The notes under the pieces: generated by a model
Told to the model about the DNA's origin: nothing
What the model saw: only the letters and a program-made list of their open reading frames with translations
The model's database searches: none
Shown here: positions 17,856 through 26,743 of the stretch, in pieces
Position numbering within the stretch: position 1 is the first letter of the stretch
Layout of the letters: every line of letters begins with the position of its first letter
Origin: Pacificibacter marinus
GTDB taxonomy: Bacteria > Pseudomonadota > Alphaproteobacteria > Rhodobacterales > Rhodobacteraceae
Length of the DNA stretch: 64,000 nucleotides
Direction of reading: 5' to 3'
Assembly (NCBI RefSeq): GCF_900109555.1
Contig: NZ_FNZV01000010.1
Location: 85,667 to 149,666, forward strand
Translations under genes and position numbers: made by a program

Positions 17856-18721
17856 GCTGCGTCCGATTTAACGTCTTTGAGAGCCTCTTCAAGTTCCGAA
17901 AAGCTTGGGCGATAATGCCCCGGAGTGTTTTGGCGACCTACTTCAATGCAAATATTTGTTGCGTGATTGTGTAGGTTGGCCACCAATACTTCTCGTACAA
18001 GTTGATAAAAGTGGGCATCTTCTTCAATGACAGATTTCATTTTCGCGGCAAATGGGCCTGCAAAACCATAGGCGAGAAATACGCCCAAAAATGTACCTAC
18101 GAGCGCACCACCAATCATTTTCCCTAATATTTCTGGAGGTTGATCGATAGATGCCATCGTTTTAATCACACCAAGAACAGCCGCAACAATACCCAATGCA
18201 GGAAGTCCGTCACCAATGGCGGCCATTGCGTGGGGGGAGTGTAGTGCATGGTGGAGGTTCGCCTCCATTCGCTTTTCAAGCACCTCTTCCACTTGGTGTG
18301 GATCGTCATAGTTCATTGACGCTGAGCGCAGAGTATCGCAGGTAAGAGCAATGGCTTCTTTGTCAGAAAGTATTTTCGGATACTTACTGAAAATGGACGA
18401 GTTTTCAGGGGCTTCAATGTGCTCTTCTAAGCCCACAGGATTTTGTCGAGCGAGCCGTATCAGTTCGAAAAGCAAACAGAGTAAGTCTTTATAGTCCTCT
18501 GGTTTCCATTTGGGTCCCTTAAAGACTTTTCCCATGTCTTTCATGGTGTGTTTAATCCCAGACATATCATTGGAGATCACAAAGGCACCCGCGGCGGCCC
18601 CCCCAATCATCATAAATTCAAAGGGCAGCGCTTTGAGAATAAGGCCCATTTTCCCTCCCGCAGCAATATAGCCTCCGAAAACCATCACAAAGATGATGAG
18701 AATACCAACGATGCCGATCAT
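17852..18721 (-). CDS. motA: Flagellar motor stator protein MotA
   Basis: A 289-residue proton-channel stator subunit. It has four membrane helices: two near the N-terminus (MIGIVGILIIFVMVFGGYIA; FMMIGGAAAGAFVISN) and two after the cytoplasmic loop (GDGLPALGIVAAVLGVIKTM; IGGALVGTFLGVFLAYGFAGP). The conserved Pro in LPALGIVAAVLG matches the functional proline of MotA. The large cytoplasmic loop carries the charged residues that normally touch FliG. It is last-but-one in the minus-strand run fliL / 135-aa protein / motE-like / motA / 775-aa protein. Confidence 0.95.
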   Translation of the reverse strand: MIGIVGILIIFVMVFGGYIAAGGKMGLILKALPFEFMMIGGAAAGAFVISNDMSGIKHTMKDMGKVFKGPKWKPEDYKDLLCLLFELIRLARQNPVGLEEHIEAPENSSIFSKYPKILSDKEAIALTCDTLRSASMNYDDPHQVEEVLEKRMEANLHHALHSPHAMAAIGDGLPALGIVAAVLGVIKTMASIDQPPEILGKMIGGALVGTFLGVFLAYGFAGPFAAKMKSVIEEDAHFYQLVREVLVANLHNHATNICIEVGRQNTPGHYRPSFSELEEALKDVKSDAA

Positions 18722-18790
18722 ATTGTATGCCTCTGTCTATAAATATGTTTTCTGCCACATTGGCACATCTGCATTAACAATTGCCTGACG

Positions 18791-19399
18791 TTATTCGCTG
18801 GGCGCATTTGCGTTGCGGCCAGCCAGAATGACGGAAATCGTGTAGGCGGTTTCTGGTTTAAGTCCGGCTAAAACAGATGCTGCTACGTCTGGCCGCATGA
18901 GCCCCAAAAAGCCTGCTGCAAAGTCCGGGGACATTTGCTCAAAGAGAGCGGCAGCATCTTTAGGTTTCATGCTTTCGTACACGGCTGTGAGCTTATTTAG
19001 ATCATCTTGTGCGGCGGTACTGGATGCAGCCATTGTTGCTGCCAGATGCTTTTCAGCTTGCTGAAGAGAAGCAAGGTTTTGCATGAATTCAGTACGCGCT
19101 AAGTCTAGTTTTTTCATTTTTTGTGCCATCATCATTTCTTGTTCTACGATGATATCTTCACGCTTTCTTAAGCTCTCTAGAAGTGTTGTCATGACGGAAT
19201 CGGGTTCACATAGCTCGCCTTGATTGTTGGGAGTTATGTTGTCAGGGGAGGGGGCAAGTTGTGAAATTTCACGCGCGATCGCTGCCCCGGTTCCTGATAT
19301 CAGGCGCGCCCCAGCTGACATCAAAAATACAATGGCTAAAATTAGGAGTGCCCCGCGTCCAGAGCGTTTTATAGGCTTGTGCGTTTTTTCACGTTTCAT
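18791..19399 (-). CDS. MotE-like protein with MgtE_N-type C-terminal domain
   Basis: A 202-residue protein. A basic N-terminus is followed by one membrane segment (about 18-38, ALLILAIVFLMSAGARLI), a coiled coil (about 65-130) and a C-terminal block PKDAAALFEQMSPDFAAGFL through RPDVAASVLAGLKPETAYTI, which is the MgtE_N-like repeat of the MotE/YlxF family. Rhizobial MotE is a periplasmic chaperone for MotC, and the neighbour here is another large exported protein, which makes the analogy attractive. Its start overlaps the upstream 135-residue gene stop (ATGA). Confidence 0.8.
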   Translation of the reverse strand: MKREKTHKPIKRSGRGALLILAIVFLMSAGARLISGTGAAIAREISQLAPSPDNITPNNQGELCEPDSVMTTLLESLRKREDIIVEQEMMMAQKMKKLDLARTEFMQNLASLQQAEKHLAATMAASSTAAQDDLNKLTAVYESMKPKDAAALFEQMSPDFAAGFLGLMRPDVAASVLAGLKPETAYTISVILAGRNANAPSE

Positions 19400-19803
19400 T
19401 CAGCGGCCTCCACTTGGGAGCGTCGACTTAGGAATAGTGTTTCTGGAGAGCTATTCTCGCTTTTTGGATTTGTTTCAGCAGATGCAACAGGGGCTTGAGG
19501 TGCTTCGCGCTTTGGCGGTGGTGGAAGATCATGCATTGAAGCCATCAACAACTCCAGTCGCTTGGCTGCATCTTCTGCACGTGACGTCAAATTTTCCAGA
19601 TTTGCAGCAGACCCCGCTGCGGTTTTTTGAGCTTTCGTCAGCATTTTGGTCATATCGTCCACTTGTGCTGACAGAACAGCAATGGCACCTCCAACTCCCT
19701 TTTCAAGGTCGGTGAAGCGACTCAGGCGTTTGGCCAAAACGATACAATACACGGCGACAGAAAATGTACCCGCAATCATTAAAATATCCGCGATGAGTTT
19801 CAT
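19396..19803 (-). CDS. Small membrane-anchored coiled-coil protein of the fliL-motA operon
   Basis: A 135-residue protein with no family I recognise. One N-terminal membrane helix (about 3-25) is followed by a predicted coiled coil (LSRFTDLEKGVGGAIAVLSA to RAEDAAKRLELLMASM, about 28-90) and a Pro-rich, disordered C-terminus. It lies 9 bases after fliL and overlaps the MotE-like start by four bases, so it is firmly embedded in the motor operon. It probably assists the stator or basal body; function is unknown. Confidence 0.8.
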   Translation of the reverse strand: MKLIADILMIAGTFSVAVYCIVLAKRLSRFTDLEKGVGGAIAVLSAQVDDMTKMLTKAQKTAAGSAANLENLTSRAEDAAKRLELLMASMHDLPPPPKREAPQAPVASAETNPKSENSSPETLFLSRRSQVEAAE

Positions 19804-19812
19804 TTTCGCCTC

Positions 19813-20313
19813 CTAGTTGATGACAAATTCCATGATTAGAACGTCTTTGATGCGGCCTTCACCTGCAACGATTTGCAGCCTGCGCAGCATCTGGGCGCGC
19901 AACCGAATCAATGCGGCAGGGCTTTCTAACTCTGAAATATCCACTGCCCTCAAGTAGCCGTTCAAAACGTCTATGATACGCGGCAAAAGACTTTCGACTT
20001 CCTTTTCATATGCAGAAGGCACTTCTATTTGGGCTTGAAACCGGAGGTGTCGGTTGCCTGAACTCGAGTTAGGTAGGTTGATGATCAGCGGCTCAATTGG
20101 AACAAATGCGACGTCGGGCAATGGTTCCAAGGCTTCCTCTTCTAGCATGGCAAGATCTTCTTCCGTTGAATCGTGCGGTGGGGTGAGCAACAGACCTGAG
20201 TACACAGCAAAAAAACCGCCCCCCCCTAGCACCAGCATTAACGCCACGCCAACAATCAGCGGTAGTTTGGATTTTTTCGTTGTGTCTTCTTCAAGCTGTT
20301 CTTCGTCAGCCAT
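19813..20313 (-). CDS. fliL: Flagellar basal body-associated protein FliL
   Basis: A 166-residue FliL with an acidic cytoplasmic tail, one membrane helix (PLIVGVALMLVLGGGGFFAV) and a periplasmic SPFH-like FliL domain ending IVAGEGRIKDVLIMEFVIN, the usual FliL C-terminus. The frame extends to a TTG at 20328, but the ATG at 20313 with GGTGGA upstream gives the better start. FliL surrounds the stator and increases torque or stability. It is first in the minus-strand motor operon and divergent from fliF. A second FliL-like gene lies at 28299-28805. Confidence 0.9.
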   Translation of the reverse strand: MADEEQLEEDTTKKSKLPLIVGVALMLVLGGGGFFAVYSGLLLTPPHDSTEEDLAMLEEEALEPLPDVAFVPIEPLIINLPNSSSGNRHLRFQAQIEVPSAYEKEVESLLPRIIDVLNGYLRAVDISELESPAALIRLRAQMLRRLQIVAGEGRIKDVLIMEFVIN

Positions 20314-20347
20314 AGGTTTATCCACCAATTTCTTCGTCGATTCTGTT

Positions 20348-20362
20348 TTAACCTGAAGTTAG
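20348..20362. promoter_or_regulatory. Candidate CtrA box between fliL and fliF
   Basis: TTAA-N7-TTAG (TTAACCTGAAGTTAG) is one base off the CtrA consensus TTAA-N7-TTAA. It lies in the divergent region of two flagellar operons, where CtrA control is established for alphaproteobacterial flagella. Two copies of TTAAGGC exactly 20 bases apart (20374-20380 and 20394-20400) lie just downstream and may also matter. Confidence 0.45.
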
Positions 20363-20441
20363 CTAACCGATTATTAAGGCTGTTCGATCAATCTTAAGGC
20401 AACGACGAGGGCAGAAGCCCACACATCCAAGGAGTGACGTC

Positions 20442-22106
20442 TTGCAGCAGATTCTTTCTGTCTGGCTAAATTTAGAGCCAAAACGCCGAATCATTGTGAT
20501 TGGTGCGACCCTTTTTATGTTCGCTGCCATCATTGGGCTGTCACGCATTGCGACAACGCCATCAATGACGCTTTTATATTCGGGGCTCGATGCCAGCACT
20601 GCGGGTGAAGTGGTGCAAGCACTAGAAGCGCGTGGAGTGACATATGAAATTCGAGGTGGCGCAATTTTTGTTGCCAGTTCACAGCGTGACGAGTTGCGCA
20701 TGACCTTAGCGTCGGATGGTTTGCCTGCAAATTCGTCTAGTGGGTATGAGCTTTTGGATTCTTTGACTGGGTTTGGCACAACGTCTCAAATGTTTGACGC
20801 CGCATATTGGCGCGCAAAGGAGGGGGAGTTGGCGCGGACAATTGTCTCGTCCCCGCAAATCCAAACTGCGCGCGTTCACATTGCGAACCCATCTTCTCAG
20901 CCCTTTAAACGTCAAATTGCAGCCACAGCATCAGTGACCGTGACAACCAATTCTGGTGCGGTTTCATCTGAACGCGCAAAATCGCTTAGATATCTTATTG
21001 CTTCTGCGGTTGCGGGTCTGTCTGCTGAAGATGTCTCGGTTATAGATGGGCGAAATGGAGTTGTTATTTCTGGTGACGATTCCGAATCAGGGGCTGCGCA
21101 AGGAACCGATCGTGAAAAGGAATTGCGGCAAAATATAGAACGTCTCCTTGAGGCGCGTGTCGGTGCTGGACGTGCGGTCGTCGAAGTTTCGGTTGAAAAT
21201 GAAACTGATATCGAATCGATCATCGAGACAAAGTTCGATCCAGATGGGCGTGTCGCAATCAGCACCGAAACCGAAGAGAATAGCACGTCTTCTACGGATA
21301 GTCGCGGCAGTGCGGTTACCGTTGCATCTAATTTACCAGACGGCGATGGGGCCAATAGTGGTGATTCAAGTTCAAATAACAGTGAGGTACGCGAGCGTAT
21401 AAATTATGAGGTGTCTGAAACGCGTCGAGAACTGCAGCGTGGCCCTGGTGCCATCAAACGGCTCACAGTTGCAGTTCTTGTCGACGGTATACGCAGCCCG
21501 AATGCTGATACACAGGATGTTTTGTGGGAGCCTCGCTCAGACACTGAACTTGAGGCGCTGCGCGAACTCGTGGCGTCCACTGTTGGTTTTGATGAGGCAC
21601 GGGGTGACATCATTACCATTAAAACAATGGAGTTTCAGCCCGTTGTGATCGAGGGCACTGTTGTGCAAAGCTCGCTATTCTCCATGTCTGATCTTAATGT
21701 CATGACAATGATCCAGCTTGCTTTTCTTTCTTTGGTGACGGTTGTTTTGGGGGTTTTTGTTGTTCGCCCAATTTTTGCATCCTCTAACATTGAACTCCCT
21801 GCACCCTTGCCGTCAGTAGGGCTACCTGCGCCAGGCAGCAGCACAACATCCCCAATACCACAAACAATTCCAGTCGCAGAGTTGCCGAATATGGGGGGAG
21901 GACCTCCTGCGCTTACTGGTGAAATTGACAGCGGAGAATTTGGGCTTCCTACATTGGGTGTCGTTTCAGATTTTGACTTTGGAGATGATGATTTCGGAAT
22001 TTCCACAGATCCTGTGAAAAGGTTGAAAAAGCTTATCGAGGATCGGCAAGAAGAGACGGTTGAAATTCTCCGGGGCTGGATGGAAGATGCTGAGGAAGGT
22101 GTTTAG
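20442..22106 (+). CDS. fliF: Flagellar MS-ring protein FliF
   Basis: A 554-residue MS-ring protein. It has two membrane segments (about 17-40 and 421-445) with the YscJ/FliF ring-building domains between (SMTLLYSGLDASTAGEVVQA; FDAAYWRAKEGELARTIVSS). The start is TTG with GGAG 8 bases upstream; no in-frame ATG fits the conserved N-terminus. The C-terminal tail DPVKRLKKLIEDRQEETVEI through LRGWMED is the segment that binds FliG in other bacteria, yet no fliG follows; the next gene is fliH. The stop shares TAGTG with fliH. Confidence 0.95.
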   Translation: MQQILSVWLNLEPKRRIIVIGATLFMFAAIIGLSRIATTPSMTLLYSGLDASTAGEVVQALEARGVTYEIRGGAIFVASSQRDELRMTLASDGLPANSSSGYELLDSLTGFGTTSQMFDAAYWRAKEGELARTIVSSPQIQTARVHIANPSSQPFKRQIAATASVTVTTNSGAVSSERAKSLRYLIASAVAGLSAEDVSVIDGRNGVVISGDDSESGAAQGTDREKELRQNIERLLEARVGAGRAVVEVSVENETDIESIIETKFDPDGRVAISTETEENSTSSTDSRGSAVTVASNLPDGDGANSGDSSSNNSEVRERINYEVSETRRELQRGPGAIKRLTVAVLVDGIRSPNADTQDVLWEPRSDTELEALRELVASTVGFDEARGDIITIKTMEFQPVVIEGTVVQSSLFSMSDLNVMTMIQLAFLSLVTVVLGVFVVRPIFASSNIELPAPLPSVGLPAPGSSTTSPIPQTIPVAELPNMGGGPPALTGEIDSGEFGLPTLGVVSDFDFGDDDFGISTDPVKRLKKLIEDRQEETVEILRGWMEDAEEGV

Positions 22107-22735
22107 TGAAACATTTGTTCCCATTAGAAGACTTTGGAATTTCTGAAAAACACAGCACGTCGCGTCAGAAAACATCTCTAGAGCCGCCTGTCGTTCAAGG
22201 TCCAGCCCCCGCTGAAATTGAAGCAAATCGCATGGCCGCATACGAGCAGGGTTACAAAGCTGGGTGGGATGATGCGGCGCAAAGTCAGATGGAAGACCAA
22301 AGTCGGGTTGGAGCAGATTTCGCACGAAATTTGCAGGATTTGGGCTTTACGTTCCATGAAGCTAAATTGCATGTCATGAAGGCGCTTGAGCCTCTTTTGA
22401 CAGAGATTGTTTCAAAGGTTTTGCCGCGATTGGTCTCTGAGACGCTTGGGCAAACAGTTTTAGAAGAACTCCTTCCTTTTGCTGAAGAAGTATCAGACAC
22501 GCCGGTGCAAATCGTTGTTGCACCGTCTGGTCGTGCCGCAATTGAAGCGTTGGTTGATACTTCCTTAACTATTCCATTGGAAATCTTAGAAGAACCCTCT
22601 TTGGCTGATGGTCAAGTTTATCTGCGCATGGGGGAACTCGAAAAGAAAATAGACATGGATAGCGCGATTGAACGTATCGGCAATGCCATCAAGTCGATTT
22701 ATGAACTTAATGAAGAGGCCATGAAACATGGATGA
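22106..22735 (+). CDS. fliH: Flagellar export regulator FliH-like
   Basis: A 209-residue protein with a charged N-terminus, a helical middle (about 35-100: AAYEQGYKAGWDDAAQSQME) and a C-terminal domain typical of FliH (LEPLLTEIVSKVLPRLVSET; EILEEPSLADGQVYLRMGEL). FliH binds and restrains the export ATPase FliI, which here is 10 kb away at 32955-34277. GTG start coupled to fliF; the 3' end overlaps fliN by 8 bases. Confidence 0.82.
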   Translation: MKHLFPLEDFGISEKHSTSRQKTSLEPPVVQGPAPAEIEANRMAAYEQGYKAGWDDAAQSQMEDQSRVGADFARNLQDLGFTFHEAKLHVMKALEPLLTEIVSKVLPRLVSETLGQTVLEELLPFAEEVSDTPVQIVVAPSGRAAIEALVDTSLTIPLEILEEPSLADGQVYLRMGELEKKIDMDSAIERIGNAIKSIYELNEEAMKHG

Positions 22736-23012
22736 ACTCCAAGGGCTAGAAAATAGTCAAAAAAACCCATTCACTCAGGTTCCGATTGAAATCACAATTT
22801 CTGTTGGCCGTGCGCGCCCCTTGATCAAAGATTTGCTCAAACTTCAAAGTGATAGTGTTTTGGCTTTAGATCGTAGAATCGAAGACCCTGTTGAACTTTA
22901 CATCGGTGACAAACTTATTGCTCGCGGAGAACTTCAAGAAATGGATGGTGAGAACGCAGGGCAGCTTGCGGTGCGCTTGACCCAAGTCGTTGACCTCAAA
23001 GACGGACTTTAA
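22728..23012 (+). CDS. fliN: Flagellar motor switch protein FliN
   Basis: A 94-residue single SpoA-domain protein: VPIEITISVGRARPLIKDLL, LDRRIEDPVELYIGDKLIAR and VRLTQVVDL are the FliN signature. It forms the lower C-ring. Length is typical of a minimal FliN. It is translationally coupled to fliH and sits 3 bases before fliP. The other two switch proteins, FliG and FliM, are absent from the window. Confidence 0.93.
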   Translation: MDELQGLENSQKNPFTQVPIEITISVGRARPLIKDLLKLQSDSVLALDRRIEDPVELYIGDKLIARGELQEMDGENAGQLAVRLTQVVDLKDGL

Positions 23013-23015
23013 CCT

Positions 23016-23753
23016 TTGCGACAGTTTGTAACCATTTTTGTGCTCACTGCATTAACCATGATTTTTGTTGAGCCGGTAGTCGCGCAAGACTTGTCCATTT
23101 CCTTTGGGGAAGGGGGCTCGATTGCAAACCGTTCAATTCAATTTATGTTGCTTATTACGGTTCTTAGTCTCGTTCCTGGGTTGGCGGTTATGGTGACCTG
23201 CTTCCCATTCATAGTGACTGTCCTGTCAATATTACGCCAAGCTTTGGGGCTACAGCAGGCGCCCCCTAATATGCTTATTGTGAGTCTGGCGCTCTTTTTG
23301 ACCTACTTTGTTATGGAGCCGGTTTTCAACCAAAGTTGGGAAATGGGTATTGAGCCACTCATCAACGGTGAAATCGAAGTTGAAACTGCATTTCCTTTGG
23401 TTATGGAACCATTTCGAGGCTTTATGGCAAATCGTATTGATCCATCCACATTCGACCATTTGGCCGCGCTACGGCCTGATCTCAATGAAGTTGGCACAGT
23501 GACAGAGAATGCCGCTTTGTCTGTCCTTGTCCCTTCTTTTCTCTTGTCGGAAATCGAACGAGCTTTTCAAATAGGGTTCTTGGTATTCCTACCGTTCTTG
23601 ATCATTGACCTTGTGGTTGCGGCCATCTTGATGTCGATGGGTATGATGATGGTGCCCCCAGCCGTGGTCTCAATGCCCTTTAAATTGGCATTTTTTGTTG
23701 TCTCGGATGGCTGGGTCCTGATCTCTAGTGCGTTGGTTCGAAGCTATTTTTAA
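23016..23753 (+). CDS. fliP: Flagellar export gate protein FliP
   Basis: A 245-residue export-gate subunit. A cleavable signal peptide (about 1-22, ending VVAQ) precedes four membrane helices. FliP motifs are SLVPGLAVMVTCFPFIVTVL, ILRQALGLQQAPPNMLIVSL and MSMGMMMVPPAVVSMPFKLA. It begins with TTG at 23016. It ends the fliF-fliH-fliN-fliP unit; 120 bases separate it from flhA. Confidence 0.95.
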   Translation: MRQFVTIFVLTALTMIFVEPVVAQDLSISFGEGGSIANRSIQFMLLITVLSLVPGLAVMVTCFPFIVTVLSILRQALGLQQAPPNMLIVSLALFLTYFVMEPVFNQSWEMGIEPLINGEIEVETAFPLVMEPFRGFMANRIDPSTFDHLAALRPDLNEVGTVTENAALSVLVPSFLLSEIERAFQIGFLVFLPFLIIDLVVAAILMSMGMMMVPPAVVSMPFKLAFFVVSDGWVLISSALVRSYF

Positions 23754-23873
23754 ACCCGCTGGAATATCTTTTTGAGTGCACGGCTACATGACTGAATTAT
23801 TTAGAATTCTCTAGGCTTTGGTTACCTCTTGTAAACCATAAATCACTTAATCTGAGTTCTACATCTGAAAGAA

Positions 23874-25970
23874 ATGCGGTGGGCAATGAACTTAACACTC
23901 CAGTCTATTTTTCGGCCAACTATTTTGCTGGCTCTCGCCCTGATGGCCGTCATCGTGATGATGATTTTACCTGTTCCAGCATGGGTTCTGGATGTTGGTT
24001 TGGCGGCCAGTTTTGCCCTCGCCATTTTGATATTTACTGTGACGCTGTTTATTGAGCGCCCTCTAGATTTTTCAGTATTTCCTACGGTGCTTCTTGCCAG
24101 TTTGATGCTCAGGTTGTCGTTAAATGTATCATCAACAAAGCTCATTATTGGACAGGGTCACAAAGGCACAAGTGCCGCCGGCAATGTTATTGAAGGATTT
24201 GCTAGTTTTGTGATGGGGGGATCTGTTCTGCTGGGGCTTGTCGTTTTCATCGTCCTGCTCATCGTTAATTTTATGGTGATCACCAAAGGTGCGGGCCGTA
24301 TGGCTGAAGTTGGCGCACGGTTTGCGTTAGATGGCATGCCCGGGAAACAGCTTGCCATCGATGCGGATATGTCCGCTGGCGCGATATCCCATGAAGAAGC
24401 CAAGGAGCGCCGCGAACGAGAGTTGGCCGAAACAACTTTTTTTGGTTCTCTTGATGGCGCATCAAAGTTTGTAAAAGGTGATGCTGTCGCTGGCCTTTTG
24501 ATCACATTGATGAATATCGTTATGGGGCTGGTTATTGGTATCGCCGTACATGGAATGCCTGCATCACAAGCCTTTGAAACTTATGCAATTCTTACAATTG
24601 GAGATGGTCTTGTTAGTCAAATTCCATCTGTCATTATTTCTATCGCCGCAGCACTCCTCTTGGCAAAAGGTGGTGCAAGTGGATCTGTCGATTTGGCTTT
24701 ATTCAAACAGCTGGGTCGCTATCCTCCAGCATTAATCACAGTGGCAGTTTTGATGGGGCTGTTCGCATTAGTTCCTGGCTTGCCGTTTTTGCCTTTCATC
24801 TTAGGCGCGGGGGCATTGGGGGCTGCTGGTTGGTTTGTGTCTAACAAAGATCGTGAAAATGCAAAGATAGCACAGAATCCGCCCGAACGAGCTGCAGAAG
24901 ACATAAAAGAGTCTCTTGGAGATATCTTGGATCTTGATGACATCCATGTTGAATTCGCACCAGATTTGGTTGCCATGGTCCTTGATCCGCAAACGGGTCT
25001 TGATGCTCGGATCACAAATATGCGCAATCATGTTGCTACCGTCTTTGGCCTCATTTTGCCTGAGATAAGGCTCACGGATGATCCCAGTCTCCCGTCAGGA
25101 AGTTACGTCGTGCGCATTCAAGGTGTAGAGCAGGCACGTGATCAATTACGCCCAGATTTGGCCTTGGCGCTGCTTTCAGGGGATACAACCGGATTCCCGG
25201 CTGGCGAAGATGTCAAAGAACCTGTTTATGGCGCGCCTGCGCGCTGGGTTTCGGATGATCAAAAAGAGGAAATGGCCCTTTTAGGGTGTACCGTTGTTTC
25301 TCCAACAGAGGTGCTTGCGACACATCTGCTTGAAGTCATTAAGCGCAATTTTCAACGGTTACTCACAATGCGGACTTTGCGTCGTCTTCTTGATGAAATG
25401 ACAAATTTAACTGACAAAGCACGGGCAGAATCTAATCAACGTTTACTCGATGATTTGGTGCCTGACAAAGTCCCTATGGATATGCTTCTGTCTATACTCC
25501 GACTTTTACTTGAAGAGCGTGTTTCCATTCGCAATCTATCTTTGATTTTGGAAGCGATTTCAGAAGCAAGAGGGGCGCATGCCACTCCCGAATCTATTTG
25601 TGAGCACGTTCGCCATAGGCTTGGGTTTCAATTGATTTCCGAAATAAAACGACCAGATGGCACGCTGCCTTTGTTGCAATTGGCCCCAGAGTGGGAAGCG
25701 AAATTTGCAGCGCATCAAATTGATGGAGACAGAGGTCAGTCAGATGTTGCGCTGCCTCCGACGGATTTCAATAGATTGGCAAAATCTATGGCTGACAAAA
25801 TTGCGAAAGCAGGGGAAACTGGCGTCTACCCCGCTATCGTAACATCAACGCGGCGGCGCAAGTTCTTAAAGACGGTTCTTGCGGCCCAAGGTATTCAAAA
25901 TCCAGTGTTTTCTTTTGAAGAGATTGGCACAGAGGCACGTCCTGCTCTGGTTGGTCTGGTGCCGGCATGA
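23874..25970 (+). CDS. flhA: Flagellar export gate protein FlhA
   Basis: A 698-residue export-gate protein. The N-terminal half has about eight membrane helices and the conserved FHIPEP-region sequence (FSVFPTVLLASLMLRLSLNV; AEVGARFALDGMPGKQLAID). The C-terminal cytoplasmic half (about 330-698) binds substrates and chaperones. An internal ATG at 23886 is an alternative start. The 3' end overlaps fliR (ATGA). The 120-base gap before it, with a GGTTAC-N5-GTAAACC near-dyad, probably holds a promoter. Confidence 0.96.
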   Translation: MRWAMNLTLQSIFRPTILLALALMAVIVMMILPVPAWVLDVGLAASFALAILIFTVTLFIERPLDFSVFPTVLLASLMLRLSLNVSSTKLIIGQGHKGTSAAGNVIEGFASFVMGGSVLLGLVVFIVLLIVNFMVITKGAGRMAEVGARFALDGMPGKQLAIDADMSAGAISHEEAKERRERELAETTFFGSLDGASKFVKGDAVAGLLITLMNIVMGLVIGIAVHGMPASQAFETYAILTIGDGLVSQIPSVIISIAAALLLAKGGASGSVDLALFKQLGRYPPALITVAVLMGLFALVPGLPFLPFILGAGALGAAGWFVSNKDRENAKIAQNPPERAAEDIKESLGDILDLDDIHVEFAPDLVAMVLDPQTGLDARITNMRNHVATVFGLILPEIRLTDDPSLPSGSYVVRIQGVEQARDQLRPDLALALLSGDTTGFPAGEDVKEPVYGAPARWVSDDQKEEMALLGCTVVSPTEVLATHLLEVIKRNFQRLLTMRTLRRLLDEMTNLTDKARAESNQRLLDDLVPDKVPMDMLLSILRLLLEERVSIRNLSLILEAISEARGAHATPESICEHVRHRLGFQLISEIKRPDGTLPLLQLAPEWEAKFAAHQIDGDRGQSDVALPPTDFNRLAKSMADKIAKAGETGVYPAIVTSTRRRKFLKTVLAAQGIQNPVFSFEEIGTEARPALVGLVPA

Positions 25971-26743
25971 TGGATTTGCTGCCTGCAACCCTTGGATTAA
26001 CGCAAGATATGTTGATGATTGGGTTCTTGGTTTTTTTGCGTGTTGGCGCGATGATGGCAGTCCTGCCAGCATTTGGCGAACGTAGTATTCCCCAACGCGT
26101 TCGCTTGGCTCTCGCGCTTTGTTTTGCCATCGTGGTAACGCCCGCTGTTGCGGAAGACCTTATGCCCTATGCGGTGGAGCAGGGCATTATGAGCAGAGCT
26201 TTGGCGACTGAGGTTTTGGCAGGACTAGCTGTTGGAATGGTGCTTCGTATTTTCGTGATCATTTTGGAAATGGCAGGGGCTATAATCGCCATGTCAACGT
26301 CACTTTCCCAGATGTTTGGCGGTGGTGCTGTCGATGCTCAGCCTGTCGTCGGGCACTTATTGCTTGTTGGTGGTTTGGCGCTCGCGGCTATGCTTGATCT
26401 TCATGTGCGTGTCGTTGAGATTTTGATCATGTCATATAAATTCATCCCTGTTGGTACGTTTATCGGCGCCGGAGAACTTTCCGAATGGGGATTGGAGCAT
26501 ATAAGATCTGGGTTTTCGATGGCATTTTCATTGTCTGCACCATTTGTGATTGCATCTTTAGTTTACAATGTGGCGCTGGGAGTCATCAATCGCGCTATGC
26601 CGCAATTGATGGTTGCTATGGTCGGTGCCCCGGCGATCACCCTTGGCGGCATGGTGTTGATGTTTATTACGCTGCCGCTTTTGCTTCAGATTTGGCGAAA
26701 GGGATTTGACCTGTTGCTGTTTAACCCGTTTGGGGCATCGTAA
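25967..26743 (+). CDS. fliR: Flagellar export gate protein FliR
   Basis: A 258-residue protein with five to six membrane helices, in the FliR/SpaR family: FLVFLRVGAMMAVLPAFGER near the N-terminus and FNPFGAS at the end. It forms the export gate with FliP and FliQ; fliQ is in the minus-strand rod operon at 31505-31771. The start overlaps flhA and the stop shares TAATG with flhB. Confidence 0.95.
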   Translation: MMDLLPATLGLTQDMLMIGFLVFLRVGAMMAVLPAFGERSIPQRVRLALALCFAIVVTPAVAEDLMPYAVEQGIMSRALATEVLAGLAVGMVLRIFVIILEMAGAIIAMSTSLSQMFGGGAVDAQPVVGHLLLVGGLALAAMLDLHVRVVEILIMSYKFIPVGTFIGAGELSEWGLEHIRSGFSMAFSLSAPFVIASLVYNVALGVINRAMPQLMVAMVGAPAITLGGMVLMFITLPLLLQIWRKGFDLLLFNPFGAS

